Assembly: GCF_049195245.1 (NCBI RefSeq)
Contig: NZ_JBMIRR010000027.1
Coordinates: 620,001 to 684,000 of the forward strand
Source: Arenimonas sp049195245
GTDB taxonomy: Bacteria; Pseudomonadota; Gammaproteobacteria; Xanthomonadales; Xanthomonadaceae
DNA length: 64,000 bases
Direction of reading: 5' to 3'
Each line of letters opens with the position of its first letter. The first letter of the stretch is position 1. The notes under the pieces were generated by a model that saw nothing but the letters and a program-made list of their open reading frames with translations, searched no databases and was not told the DNA's origin. Position numbers and translations under genes: made by a program. Below, piece after piece: positions 16,405 through 24,851 of the stretch.

Positions 16405-17501
16405 TGCGGGCGGTCCTACTCGCTTGCGCGGCGCTGGCCGGCTCCGCGAACGCGGCCCCGCCGGTGCGCATTCCGCACGAGACTGGATTGACTGTAACCA
16501 CCGCCTTGGGGAGCCGCGAAGGTGACTACGAGTCGCGCAAGCGGCTGGCAGGCCGCGAAGGCGAGGGCTGGGTGCTGCTCTACCTGGCCAGCGTTCCGGA
16601 CGGAAAGGGTGCGACCCGCACGATGGCCAGCGAACGTTACGTGCACGACGCGGATCTCGCGGCCGCACGCACCTACCGCACGGCCTTCGAAGAGGACGTG
16701 CAGGAGGACTACCCCGGCACCACGGCGCTCGGAGTGTCGAGCGCCGTGTTGGCTGAACTGCATGCCGCGGGCAAGGCGCGCTTCGCGCTGGTGGGCGAGT
16801 CGTCGTGGGTGCTGCCGTCGTTGTCTGGCGCCGCCGGTGGCGCCTTGCCCGGCAGCGATCTGCTGGCCAGCCTCACGCGCAACAACAGCGTGTCATTCAA
16901 GGGCGAATTGGTATGCCGCGGCAGCGCGCGTTTCTCCGTGCTGGTGAACGGCCGGCGGCAGTCGCTGGCCGCACTGGTGGCGACGGGGCAGTTCACCGCC
17001 CGCGACGGCAAGGTGATGCAGGCCGAGCTGACGGTGCTGGACGATCCGACCAACCCGCTGGCGCTGCAGTGGCGCATCGGGGAATCCGCGCTTCGCGTGG
17101 TGCGGCTGGATTTCCCGGTGCCCGAGGCCAGCCAGTCCATGGCCGCACAACTGCGCGCGGAGAAGCGACTGGTGCTGCCCGGGCTCTACTTCGACTTCGG
17201 ATCGGCGGTACTGCGCCCGGAATCGGCCAGCCAATTGCCCGACATCGTCGCGCTTATCTTGAGTGTTCCCGGGGTGCCACTGGTGATCGAAGGCCACACC
17301 GACAGCGTGGGCGCCGACGCCGCCAACCTGAAACTCTCCCAGGCTCGCGCCGATGCGGTGCGCGCCGCGCTGGTGAAGCTCGATGCCGCACTGGCGCCGC
17401 GACTTTCCAGCCAGGGCCATGGCGAAACCCGGCCCAAAGCCGACAACTCCACGCTGGAAGGCCGTGCGCTCAACCGCCGTGTCGAGCTGGCGATGCCCTG
17501 A
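16392..17501 (+). CDS. OmpA-family peptidoglycan-binding protein
   Basis: 369 residues with signal peptide (MRAVLLACAALAGSANA) and a C-terminal OmpA domain: GLYFDFGSAVLRPES, GHTDSVGADAANLKLSQARADAV with the Asp and Arg that hold meso-diaminopimelate, and GHGETRPKADNSTLEGRALNRRVEL. The N-terminal 240 residues are not a typical barrel and look like a soluble beta-rich domain. Start 16392 follows GAAGGG; ATG 16404, overlapping the previous stop as TGATG, is an alternative. Probably anchors the operon's complex to the cell wall. Confidence 0.87.
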   Translation: MFPVMRAVLLACAALAGSANAAPPVRIPHETGLTVTTALGSREGDYESRKRLAGREGEGWVLLYLASVPDGKGATRTMASERYVHDADLAAARTYRTAFEEDVQEDYPGTTALGVSSAVLAELHAAGKARFALVGESSWVLPSLSGAAGGALPGSDLLASLTRNNSVSFKGELVCRGSARFSVLVNGRRQSLAALVATGQFTARDGKVMQAELTVLDDPTNPLALQWRIGESALRVVRLDFPVPEASQSMAAQLRAEKRLVLPGLYFDFGSAVLRPESASQLPDIVALILSVPGVPLVIEGHTDSVGADAANLKLSQARADAVRAALVKLDAALAPRLSSQGHGETRPKADNSTLEGRALNRRVELAMP

Positions 17502-17543
17502 CTGCTCCGCAATGAAGCCCCTCCCATTTCTCAAGGACACCCC

Positions 17544-18470
17544 ATGAAGCTGATTGCAATGATCCTCCCCGCCGCCGGCCTGGCGCTCGGCATGTCGACC
17601 CTGGCCCAGGCCAACGACCTGGTCGGGCCCCGCGTGAATTCATCGCTTCCGCGCAACGAGGCGCTCGTCACCGCCAACCGGCCCCGGATCGATGACCAGG
17701 CGCGCTGGGAGCGCGTGCCCGGCTGCGCCCGCGACATCGTCGCCGGGGCCAATGGCGTGGTGTACGTCACCGGCTGTGATGTGGCGCCCAACAGTCGAGC
17801 CTCGTCGCCGATCTATCGTTGGACGGGCGCGCACTTCGTGCCGATGCCGGTGCCGGGCCTGGGCAGCGCGTTGGCCACCTTCGCGGGCCACAGCTATACG
17901 ATCGGCAGTGACGGGTTGCTGTACTCCAGCATCAACGACGGTGAGTGGACGCTGCGCGGTACGCCTGATCGCCAGCCCATCACCGATGTGGCCGTCGGCA
18001 AGTCGGGCATCTGGATCGTGTCGTCACAGCCGGCCGATGAGGGCGGCAATACGATCTACCGCGCGCGCACCTGTCCGTCTGTTTTGATCGGCGGCGGCAA
18101 CGACATCTGCGAATGGACGATCTGGGAAGGTTCGGGACAGCGCATTTCGGTCGGCGACTCGGTGTGGCTGGTCAATGCCGGCGGCGGCATCTTCGAGTGG
18201 CGCAACGGAAGTGGCCAGTGGTCCAAGAAGCCGGGCTGCTTCACCGACGTGGCGGCGAACAACCAGCATGTCTACGCGGTCACCTGCGAGGCCGGCCAGG
18301 GCGACGGCAACGCCATCTACCAATGGGATGGCGCCGGCAGCTGGGTGGACGTGAAAGGCGCGGGCAAGCGCGTGGCGGTGGATGCGGCCGGCAATGCCTG
18401 GGCAATTACCGACAGTGGCGAAATCTGGCGTCGGGCCGATACGCGCGTGGATCCGCCGCGCCAGAACTGA
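17544..18470 (+). CDS. Secreted tectonin-like beta-propeller protein
   Basis: 308 residues after a signal peptide (MKLIAMILPAAGLALGMSTLAQA). About six repeats end in patterns such as WERVPGCARDIVAGANGVVYVTG, WVDVKGAGKRVAVDAAGNAWAI and GEIWRR, the tectonin/propeller form W..hpG.a..haVg.nG..Wah. Each blade carries a Cys in places (PGCFTDVAANNQHVYAVTC), so disulphides are likely. Tectonin proteins bind carbohydrates such as lipopolysaccharide. It follows the OmpA gene by 42 bases and closes the operon. Confidence 0.72.
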   Translation: MKLIAMILPAAGLALGMSTLAQANDLVGPRVNSSLPRNEALVTANRPRIDDQARWERVPGCARDIVAGANGVVYVTGCDVAPNSRASSPIYRWTGAHFVPMPVPGLGSALATFAGHSYTIGSDGLLYSSINDGEWTLRGTPDRQPITDVAVGKSGIWIVSSQPADEGGNTIYRARTCPSVLIGGGNDICEWTIWEGSGQRISVGDSVWLVNAGGGIFEWRNGSGQWSKKPGCFTDVAANNQHVYAVTCEAGQGDGNAIYQWDGAGSWVDVKGAGKRVAVDAAGNAWAITDSGEIWRRADTRVDPPRQN

Positions 18471-18496
18471 GGGGACGCTGCGGCGAGGGCGGCTGG

Positions 18497-18763
18497 TCAG
18501 CCATCCGGTCCATCAAACCGGATGCGTTTCACGCGCTGCCGGTACGCCTTGACGTTATCCCCGGGAATCCGCGTCGCCTGCGTGCCCGTCACCGTGTCCA
18601 CCTTGCGCTCGGATCCGGTCACCGGCTTGGCATCGACTTTGGTCTCACGCTCGAAGGCATGCGACTTGTCGGTGTTGCGGTAGTACCGGTAGATGGCCCA
18701 GTACAGCGCCGTGCCGCCTGCGGGGCCGAGGGCCAGCAGCCATAGTCCGCCGTCATCACTCAT
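18497..18763 (-). CDS. Small single-span membrane protein, copy 2 of a tandem pair
   Basis: 88 residues, ATG 18763. N-terminal helix LWLLALGPAGGTALYWAIY followed by RYYRNTDKSHAFERETKVDA, almost the same as in the gene just upstream (18827-19078). The C-terminal half diverges but ends in the shared pattern Y/FRQRVKRIRF. Last gene of the SPFH/zinc-ribbon operon. No function known; a conserved KSHxFERET motif just after the helix suggests a cytoplasmic docking site. Confidence 0.7.
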   Translation of the reverse strand: MSDDGGLWLLALGPAGGTALYWAIYRYYRNTDKSHAFERETKVDAKPVTGSERKVDTVTGTQATRIPGDNVKAYRQRVKRIRFDGPDG

Positions 18764-18826
18764 CTCGCTGCTCCCTGGGTCAGGTGTCTGGCCGCCGGTC
18801 GGCGCGGTGCGCGACCGGGCGGGTCA

Positions 18827-19078
18827 CTATCGGATACGTCGCACGCGCTGGCGGAAGGCCTTGCCGTTCTCGCCGCGAATGCGCGAATTGGTGAGGGCCT
18901 TGAGTTCGTGCGCCTTCTTGTGCGAGCCGGTGGGGAAGATGGCGTCCACCTTGGTCTCGCGCTCGAAGTCATGCGATTTGTCGGTATTTCGGTAGTACCG
19001 GTAAATGGCCCAGTACAGCGCCGTGCCGCCGGCCGGGCCGAGGGTGAGCAGCCAGAGTACGCCGCCGTCGTCGCTCAT
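18827..19078 (-). CDS. Small single-span membrane protein, copy 1 of a tandem pair
   Basis: 83 residues. Start ATG 19078 shares one base with the stop of the zinc-ribbon gene (TAATG), so they are translationally coupled. One helix (about 7-26), then NTDKSHDFERETKVDA and a Lys/Arg-rich tail ending FRQRVRRIR. Paralogue of the next gene. In Bacillus the comparable YdjG-YdjI operon also carries an extra membrane protein, but similarity to that protein is not evident. Confidence 0.72.
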   Translation of the reverse strand: MSDDGGVLWLLTLGPAGGTALYWAIYRYYRNTDKSHDFERETKVDAIFPTGSHKKAHELKALTNSRIRGENGKAFRQRVRRIR

Positions 19079-20385
19079 TACTGCGCCGCCAGGATCATCA
19101 GCACCAGGCCCTCGATGACGGTGCCGGCGGTCAGCGCGGCCAGCAGCAGCTTCCAATGCTGCACGGGCACGCTGCCCATGGTTTCACCGGTGCGGCCGTT
19201 CACCGCGATGTAGTGCAGCATCTTGCTGCCCGGTTCCTGGTAGGAATACAGCCACACCGGCAGGTACATGGCCACCCAGCGGGTGCCGTGCACGTCCAGG
19301 CGCTCGGACTCCCAGCGCACGCCGCGGTCGAAGCTGCGCACCGACTTTTCCACCTCGCAGCGGGCAATGGACAGCAGCTGGTCTTCCAGCCGCGGGCGCA
19401 GGGCCTCGACGTCGCTGTCGCGCTTTTCCGAGCTGTAGCCCGCCAGGTAGCTGGCGTTCCACTTCACCGCGTTCTTCACGTCGAACGGCAGGATGGTGTT
19501 GATGATGTTGTTGGTGTTGACCTTGACATCCAGCTTGCCGCGCTCGCGCGAGGACTCCAGCGGCAGGTCGTCCACGGTGAAGTCCACGTGCCGGTCCACG
19601 TCGTACACGTCGGCGTCGTAGTAGGTCTTCTTGCTCTTGCCCGAGCCGCGGGTGTAGCGCCGTGTTTCGATCTCGCCCTGGCCAATGATGTCGGCGCTGC
19701 ACTTGCCGTCCACGATCATGTAGGGCATGTACACGCCGACCACGTTCTCGGGACTGAACTGTTCCTTGAACGCCTTGAGCGCGAACAGCTTGCGCTTGTC
19801 CACGAACTGGCGGATGCGCTCGACCGCGTGCTCCTTCTTGATCTTGAACGGCAGCACGGCGTCGGGCACGGCGCCGTTGTCCACCTGTTCGTTCACGCCG
19901 AACTGGTGCCGGCACCAGTGGCAGCGCGCCGTCATGCTGCTTTGCGTGTTCACCGTCACTTCGGCGCCGCAGCCGGTGCACTTGAAGGTCATCAGTGCCT
20001 TGGAATCAGCCGCGATGTCGCGGGCGCCCGAGGCGATGATGGTGCCCTTGAGGTCATCCAGGCCTTCGCCCAGCCCGAAGGCTTCCTCCACGCCCTCGCC
20101 ATGCCACTCGTTGCGGCAGAACAGGCAGATCAGCATGTCGGTGCCGGGCCGCTGCTTGATGTCGGTGGCGCCGCACTTGGGGCAGTGGTTCTGGCCGTCC
20201 TTGAGCTCGTCGGACTCGGTGTCGATGGCGACCGGGTCGGGCGCCAGCACTTCATCGCGGATCGGCTTGGGCAAGGTGGCCGGGTCGACCGGGAACGTGC
20301 CGGGCAAGGGCGGCACGTCCTGCGGCGAGCCCGGGCCGATGCCGGGCGGCAGCGGCGGGGGCAGGGGCGGTGGCGTCTTCGACAT
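19078..20385 (-). CDS. Zinc-ribbon membrane protein (YdjG-like)
   Basis: 435 residues. A Pro-rich N-terminus (PPPLPPPLPPG) is followed by two zinc ribbons, HCPKCGATDI...LICLFCRNEW (about 67-95) and FKCTGCGAEV...ARCHWCRHQF (about 134-163), a long soluble domain (AVERIRQFVDKRKLFALKAFKEQF, YMPYMIVDGK), and one or two hydrophobic helices at the C-terminus (LLLAALTAGTVIEGLVLMIL). This TFIIB-type ribbon plus tail architecture is the one found beside SPFH proteins in YdjFGHI-type operons, where it links the membrane to a scaffolding complex. Confidence 0.82.
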   Translation of the reverse strand: MSKTPPPLPPPLPPGIGPGSPQDVPPLPGTFPVDPATLPKPIRDEVLAPDPVAIDTESDELKDGQNHCPKCGATDIKQRPGTDMLICLFCRNEWHGEGVEEAFGLGEGLDDLKGTIIASGARDIAADSKALMTFKCTGCGAEVTVNTQSSMTARCHWCRHQFGVNEQVDNGAVPDAVLPFKIKKEHAVERIRQFVDKRKLFALKAFKEQFSPENVVGVYMPYMIVDGKCSADIIGQGEIETRRYTRGSGKSKKTYYDADVYDVDRHVDFTVDDLPLESSRERGKLDVKVNTNNIINTILPFDVKNAVKWNASYLAGYSSEKRDSDVEALRPRLEDQLLSIARCEVEKSVRSFDRGVRWESERLDVHGTRWVAMYLPVWLYSYQEPGSKMLHYIAVNGRTGETMGSVPVQHWKLLLAALTAGTVIEGLVLMILAAQ

Positions 20386-20404
20386 GGTGGGGTCCGGCGC
20401 CGGG

Positions 20405-21556
20405 TTACAGGCCCAGGGCCTTGGCCTTGGCCGCGTCGTAGTCGGCTTGCGTGATCAGGCCCATGTCCAGCATTTCCTTGGCCTTCTTCAGCTTGGCGAT
20501 CGGGTCGTCGGCCGCCGGCGCCGCGGGGGTGGCCGGCTGCTGCAGGCCACCGATGCCGCCGAGCATGCCGCCCGCCATGCCGATGCCGACCAGGCCGGCC
20601 GCACCATTGTTCTCGCCGGCCGCCTGCATGCCCGCGGCCACGCTGGCCTGCAGGTTGGAGTTGCCGCGCGACCCGGCCAGCGCATCGGCGCGCTGCACGG
20701 TCTTGAGCAGTTCCCTGGTGTTGGCGTCGTACTCGATCGAGATGATGGCGGTCTTGACGATGGCCAGGCCGCGGTCGCTGCGCCACTGGTAGCCCTGCTC
20801 GACGGCGTCGGACAGGCTCTTGGCGAAGCCCAGCGAATCCTGCTGCAGCTTGGTGATGCGGTTGCCCTTGGCCGGGTCGTTGGAATACAGGCTGAAGGCC
20901 GGCGCCAGCGAACCCACCACTTCATTGAACAGCTGGCTGGCCGCGGCGTTGTCGATGTCGGTGAAGTCGAACACCTGGCCCGGCTGCAGGTACTTGGCCG
21001 GCACGAAGTTCTTCACGAACAGGATGGGGTCCACGATCCTGAGCGTGTACGAGCCGCGCGTGACCGCGCCGACCTGGGTGTTGAGGAAGCCGTCGTCCCA
21101 GTAGATTTCCGACTGGGTGCCGAAGCGGTTGTCCGGCAGCTCCTTGAGCGAGACGAAGAAGGCCAGCTGCTGGCCGCCCGGCTGGCCGCCGAACTTGAAG
21201 CGCTCCCAGCTCTGCTTGATCAGCGGCGACACGATGCCGTCGCCGGCGAAGATGGACTGGGAGTTGATGTCGTCCGAGCGCCACTCGTAGCCGCCCGCCT
21301 CGGCGGCGAAGCCGGTGATCTTGCCGTCCTGCATCAGCAGCAGGCCGTAACCCTCGGGCACGACGATCTTCGAGCCGTTGCTGATGATGTTGGTCGAGCC
21401 CTTGGTGTTGGACCCGCGCCCGGCATTGGTGCCCTGCGGCACGGCGGCGAACAGCGCGGCCGTGGCCGGCAGCCCGGCCGGAACCGTGTAGAAGTCCTTC
21501 CACTGGTCGGCCAGCATGCCACCGACCGAACCCACCACCGCCTGTACGAGACCCAT
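20405..21556 (-). CDS. SPFH-domain protein with C-terminal SHOCT domain (YdjI-like)
   Basis: 383 residues. The SPFH (band 7) domain spans about 60-290 (IVVPEGYGLLLMQDGKITGF, SYTLRIVDPILFVKNFV, RGLAIVKTAIISIEYD). A Gly/Ala/Met-rich linker and a SHOCT helix pair (DPIAKLKKAKEMLDMGLI, TQADYDAAKAKAL) end the protein. It has no N-terminal transmembrane helix, as in the cytoplasmic virion-core/YdjI group of SPFH proteins. First gene of a four-gene minus-strand operon with the zinc-ribbon and two small membrane proteins. Likely a scaffold at the inner membrane under envelope stress. Confidence 0.88.
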   Translation of the reverse strand: MGLVQAVVGSVGGMLADQWKDFYTVPAGLPATAALFAAVPQGTNAGRGSNTKGSTNIISNGSKIVVPEGYGLLLMQDGKITGFAAEAGGYEWRSDDINSQSIFAGDGIVSPLIKQSWERFKFGGQPGGQQLAFFVSLKELPDNRFGTQSEIYWDDGFLNTQVGAVTRGSYTLRIVDPILFVKNFVPAKYLQPGQVFDFTDIDNAAASQLFNEVVGSLAPAFSLYSNDPAKGNRITKLQQDSLGFAKSLSDAVEQGYQWRSDRGLAIVKTAIISIEYDANTRELLKTVQRADALAGSRGNSNLQASVAAGMQAAGENNGAAGLVGIGMAGGMLGGIGGLQQPATPAAPAADDPIAKLKKAKEMLDMGLITQADYDAAKAKALGL

Positions 21557-21567
21557 GACTTCTCTCC

Positions 21568-21660
21568 GCGTTACGTGGCCGGTACGGCACCGGCCTGCCT
21601 GAGCAATATATATCGGCGGCGCGTCCGGTGATCGGACAGGTGCCGTTGGTCACGTAACGC
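21568..21660. promoter_or_regulatory. Promoter region of the SPFH operon flanked by inverted CACGTAACG sites
   Basis: GCGTTACGTGGCC at 21568-21580 and GGTCACGTAACGC at 21648-21660 are inverted copies matching at 12 of 13 positions, 67 bases apart. Between them is an AT-rich core (ATATATAT near 21606-21613) that supplies a minus-strand -10, and a GTCCG/CGGAC mini-palindrome. The SPFH start is at 21556. Looks like paired operators around a promoter. Confidence 0.45.
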
Positions 21661-21686
21661 CGCCTGGCTGCCGGTCCGGCCAGGCG
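21661..21686 (-). terminator. Stem-loop after the vWA gene
   Basis: CGCCTGGC (21661-21668) pairs with GCCAGGCG (21679-21686), about 55 bases past the vWA protein stop on the minus strand. No U-run. It would separate the vWA transcript from the SPFH operon. Confidence 0.45.
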
Positions 21687-21740
21687 CGGCGGTGCGGTGG
21701 CGGGCAGGTCATCGCCGCCCGCTCAGCGCGTCTCCCGGCC

Positions 21741-22943
21741 TCAGGGCTTGCCCGCCACGACCCGGATCGGTCGGGTGGCGATGGTTTCGCGGTCGCGGAA
21801 CTGGTAGCGCAGCTCGTAGTCACCCGGTGCGTCCGGCATCGTCAGTTCCACCTCGCGCGTGTCGCCCAGGTAGGTGTAGGACACATACGTGTCGCTGCCG
21901 GCTTCGGCGATCTGGATGTTGTCCAGCTCCACGTCAGGGCCCGTCCAGGTGATCACCACCGTGCTGCCGGCCGCGGCGGAGTCGGGGGCGCTCAGCGTGG
22001 CCTGGGCTGCCGTGGCCTTGATCGGGCGGGTGGCGATGACGGTTTCATCGCGGTGCCGGTACTGCAGCACGTAGTCGCCGGTCTCTCCGGGCATGATCAG
22101 GGTCAGCGGGTTGCCGTCCTTGGCGTAGCCGAAGTCGTGCACGGTGGGTTGGCCGTCGATCATCACCACCACGGCGATGACGTCGAGCTCGTCCTTCGGG
22201 CCGGTCCAGCGCACCTGCACGCGCGACCCCATCGGCGCGCTGTCGGGGGCGTCCAGCGTGGCCTCGGCCGGTGCCTTGGGCGGGGTGGGCGGCACGGGCT
22301 GGGTCACCACCTGGTTCAGCGCTGCGGCCAGGCTGTCGCCGTCCGTGGCCTGCAGGTAGCGGCCGCCGGTGTTTTCGGCCAGGCAGGCCACCTTCGATCC
22401 TTCGTCCTCGGTCAGGCCGAACCCGATCACATGCGCGGTGAAGTTCACGCCGCTCTTTTCGAGCTCGGTCGCCACCGCACAGGGATCGGCCGCGCAGGTT
22501 TCCAGGCCGTCGGTCACCAGCACCACGGTGGCGGCCTGTTCGCTGTGGCGCAGGGCCTCGGCGGCCTGGCGCACGGCGTCCGACAGCGGCGTCATGCCGA
22601 GGAAGCGCATTTCATTCACGGCCTTGAGCACCTGGCCCGACGTGCCCGGTGCGGGCGGCACCATCAGCTCGATGTCCTTGCAGTCGCCCTTGCGGCGGTG
22701 GCCGTAGGCGATCAGGCCCAGGGTCTGGTCGGGGGGCAGCTTGCCCAGCACCTGGGCCACGGTTTCCCGCGCGATCTCCAGCTTGGGCCGGCCATCGATC
22801 TGGCCCCACATCGAGCCCGAGCCGTCCATCACGATCAGCGTGCGGGCCGCCGGGGCGTCATTGGCCGACGTGGGGCCGGCGATCGCAAGCAGCAGCGCGC
22901 CGGTCAGCAGCGCGGGGCGGAGGGAGGCAGGGAAGCGTGACAT
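21741..22943 (-). CDS. Secreted von Willebrand factor A domain protein
   Basis: 400 residues. Signal peptide to about residue 27, then a vWA domain (33-210) with the metal site DGSGSM, Thr in GMTPLSDAV and Asp in VTDGLETC; a Cys pair CAADPC sits just after. Two tandem beta-sandwich repeats follow (about 225-310 and 315-395), each starting ATL(D/S)APDSA and containing DYxLxYxxRDxxxIATRPI. AGGAG precedes the start. A periplasmic metal-dependent adhesion or scaffold protein; proximity to the SPFH operon suggests but does not prove a shared function. Confidence 0.85.
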   Translation of the reverse strand: MSRFPASLRPALLTGALLLAIAGPTSANDAPAARTLIVMDGSGSMWGQIDGRPKLEIARETVAQVLGKLPPDQTLGLIAYGHRRKGDCKDIELMVPPAPGTSGQVLKAVNEMRFLGMTPLSDAVRQAAEALRHSEQAATVVLVTDGLETCAADPCAVATELEKSGVNFTAHVIGFGLTEDEGSKVACLAENTGGRYLQATDGDSLAAALNQVVTQPVPPTPPKAPAEATLDAPDSAPMGSRVQVRWTGPKDELDVIAVVVMIDGQPTVHDFGYAKDGNPLTLIMPGETGDYVLQYRHRDETVIATRPIKATAAQATLSAPDSAAAGSTVVITWTGPDVELDNIQIAEAGSDTYVSYTYLGDTREVELTMPDAPGDYELRYQFRDRETIATRPIRVVAGKP

Positions 22944-23041
22944 GGTGGTTCTCCTGGTGCCGTGGGATGGGTGTTGCCGTTACGCACAGGCAGGTGCCAT
23001 GCGGACATACAGCCGGCGGCGGGGGGTAGGGCGCGGGACGG

Positions 23042-23047
23042 TAAGAT
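23042..23047 (+). promoter_or_regulatory. -10-like box immediately before the antiporter start
   Basis: TAAGAT ends only six bases before ATG 23054 and there is no Shine-Dalgarno between them. If it is the -10 element, transcription would begin at or next to the ATG and the mRNA would be leaderless. Confidence 0.4.
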
Positions 23048-23053
23048 CCCGGC

Positions 23054-24295
23054 ATGGACGCCTACAAGCTGACAATCCTCCTCGTTGGCTTGGCGCTGCT
23101 GGGCGCGGCGTGGGTGCCGCACCTGGTCAAGCGCAGCCCGGTCAGCCTGCCGATCCTGTTCGTGGGCGTGGGCGCGCTGGTCTATCTGCTGCCCCTGCCG
23201 CTGCCGGCGGCCGACCCTTTTGCGTTTCCCGCAGTGGCCGAGCGCCTGACCGAGCTGACGGTGCTGGTTGCGCTGGTCGGCGTGGGCCTGCGCATCGACA
23301 CCCGCTTCGGCTGGCGCCGCTGGTCGCTGACCTGGCGCCTGCTGGGCATCACGATGCCGCTGAGCATCGCGGCGGCCGTCTGGCTGGGGCAGGTATGGCT
23401 GGGTTATGGCCTGGCCACCGCGATGCTGCTCGGCGCGGTGCTGGCGCCGACCGACCCGGTGCTGGCCGGCGATGTGCAGGTGAACCCGCCCGGCGAAGGC
23501 GGGGAGGATCCGGTGCGCTTCGGCCTGACCTCGGAAGCCGGACTCAACGACGGCCTGGCCTTTCCCTTCGTGTGGCTGGCCGTGGCGCTGGCCCTGGCCG
23601 CGGCGGGCGAGCCGATGGACTGGGGCCGCTGGCTGGCGCTGGACCTGCTGTGGCGCGTGGTAGGTGGCGCGGTGATCGGTGCCGGCGTGGGTTACGGCCT
23701 GATGCACCTGATCTTCCGCACCGAAAGCCGCCCGACGCTGAGCCGCAGCAGCGACGGCCTGACCGCGCTGGCGATCACGCTGATCGTCTACGGCGTCACC
23801 GAGCTGTGCCAGGCCTACGGCTTCCTGGCGGTGTTCGTGGCGGCCCTGGTGATCCGGCAGCAGGAGCGCGACCACGACTACCACGCCGTGCTCGACACCT
23901 TCGCCCAGCAGTGCGAGAAGCTGATGATGGCGCTGATGCTGCTGTTGCTGGGCGGCGCGCTGGCCGGCGGCATCCTGTCGGAGCTGACTGGCCGCGGCAT
24001 CGCATTCGCCCTGGTGTTCGTGCTGCTGGTGCGGCCCTTGTCGGGCTGGATAGGCCTGCTGGGCAGCGGGCTGAAGAAGCGCGACCGGCTGGCGATCGCG
24101 GTGTTCGGCGTGCGCGGCATCGGCTCGCTGTATTACCTGGCCTTTGCGATGAACCACGCCGACTTCGACAGCATCCGCGAGCTGTGGGCGGTCGTTTGCC
24201 TGGTCGTGGTGCTGTCCATCGTGCTGCATGGCGCCAGTGCCAGTGCGGTGATGGCGTGGCTGGATGGGCGCAGGCGGGGTCGGGTGAAAAGGTGA
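23054..24295 (+). CDS. Cation:proton antiporter, CPA1 (NhaP-like) family
   Basis: 413 residues in about 12-13 hydrophobic helices. The family core is visible: LLGAVLAPTDPVLAGDVQV (about 131-149, the TDP unwound helix) and LTSEAGLNDGLAFPFVWLA (about 158-176, the charged ND helix), plus AVFGVRGIGSLYYLAFA near the C-terminus. It exchanges Na+ or K+ for protons at the inner membrane. Unlike larger members it has no long cytoplasmic tail. Divergent from the vWA gene; probably leaderless (see the promoter entry). Confidence 0.9.
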   Translation: MDAYKLTILLVGLALLGAAWVPHLVKRSPVSLPILFVGVGALVYLLPLPLPAADPFAFPAVAERLTELTVLVALVGVGLRIDTRFGWRRWSLTWRLLGITMPLSIAAAVWLGQVWLGYGLATAMLLGAVLAPTDPVLAGDVQVNPPGEGGEDPVRFGLTSEAGLNDGLAFPFVWLAVALALAAAGEPMDWGRWLALDLLWRVVGGAVIGAGVGYGLMHLIFRTESRPTLSRSSDGLTALAITLIVYGVTELCQAYGFLAVFVAALVIRQQERDHDYHAVLDTFAQQCEKLMMALMLLLLGGALAGGILSELTGRGIAFALVFVLLVRPLSGWIGLLGSGLKKRDRLAIAVFGVRGIGSLYYLAFAMNHADFDSIRELWAVVCLVVVLSIVLHGASASAVMAWLDGRRRGRVKR

Positions 24296-24336
24296 ATGGA
24301 GCGGGTTCGGAAAGGACAAGCGCCTTTTCGGGCTGG

Positions 24337-24342
24337 TAATCT
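24337..24342 (+). promoter_or_regulatory. Candidate -10 before the VOC gene
   Basis: TAATCT followed by TTCGCGC, 28 bases upstream of ATG 24371. Same arrangement as other start regions in the window. Confidence 0.4.
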
Positions 24343-24370
24343 TTCGCGCACTGCGAAGGAGAAACCCGCC

Positions 24371-24844
24371 ATGAGCAAGCACCGAATCTGCCTGTGGTAC
24401 GACCGCGACGCCGAAGCGGCCGCGCGCTTCTATGCCAGCGTCTTCCCCGACAGCCGCGTCGAAGGCGTGCACCGGGCGCCGTCGGACTTTCCCGACGGCA
24501 AGGCCGGCGACGCGCTGGTGGTCGATTTCGTGGTGGCCGGCATTCCCTGCATCGGTCTCAATGGCGGGCCGCGCTTCAAGCACACCGAAGCTTTTTCCTT
24601 CCAGATCGCCACCGAAGACCAGGCCGAGACCGACCGCTACTGGGACGCCATCGTCGGCAACGGCGGCGAAGAGAGCGCCTGCGGCTGGTGCCGCGACAAG
24701 TGGGGCATCAGCTGGCAGATCACGCCGCGCGTGCTGACCGAGGCCATGGCCGCGGGCGGCGAGGTGGCCAAACGTGCCTTCGAGGCGATGATGCCGATGC
24801 GCAAGATCGACGTGGCGGTCATCGAGGCGGCGGTGCGTGGGTGA
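24371..24844 (+). CDS. VOC-superfamily (PhnB-like) protein
   Basis: 157 residues. The N-terminal WYDRDAEAAARFYASVFPDSRV is the start of the 3-demethylubiquinone-9 methyltransferase-like/PhnB group of vicinal-oxygen-chelate proteins; GPRFKHTEAFSFQIATEDQ and CGWCRDKWGISWQITPRVL complete the fold. Members bind a metal or small ligand; many have no known reaction. GAAGGAGA before the ATG sets the start. Followed after seven bases by the GFA-family gene, so the two form an operon. Confidence 0.85.
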   Translation: MSKHRICLWYDRDAEAAARFYASVFPDSRVEGVHRAPSDFPDGKAGDALVVDFVVAGIPCIGLNGGPRFKHTEAFSFQIATEDQAETDRYWDAIVGNGGEESACGWCRDKWGISWQITPRVLTEAMAAGGEVAKRAFEAMMPMRKIDVAVIEAAVRG

Positions 24845-24851
24845 GGGTGCG

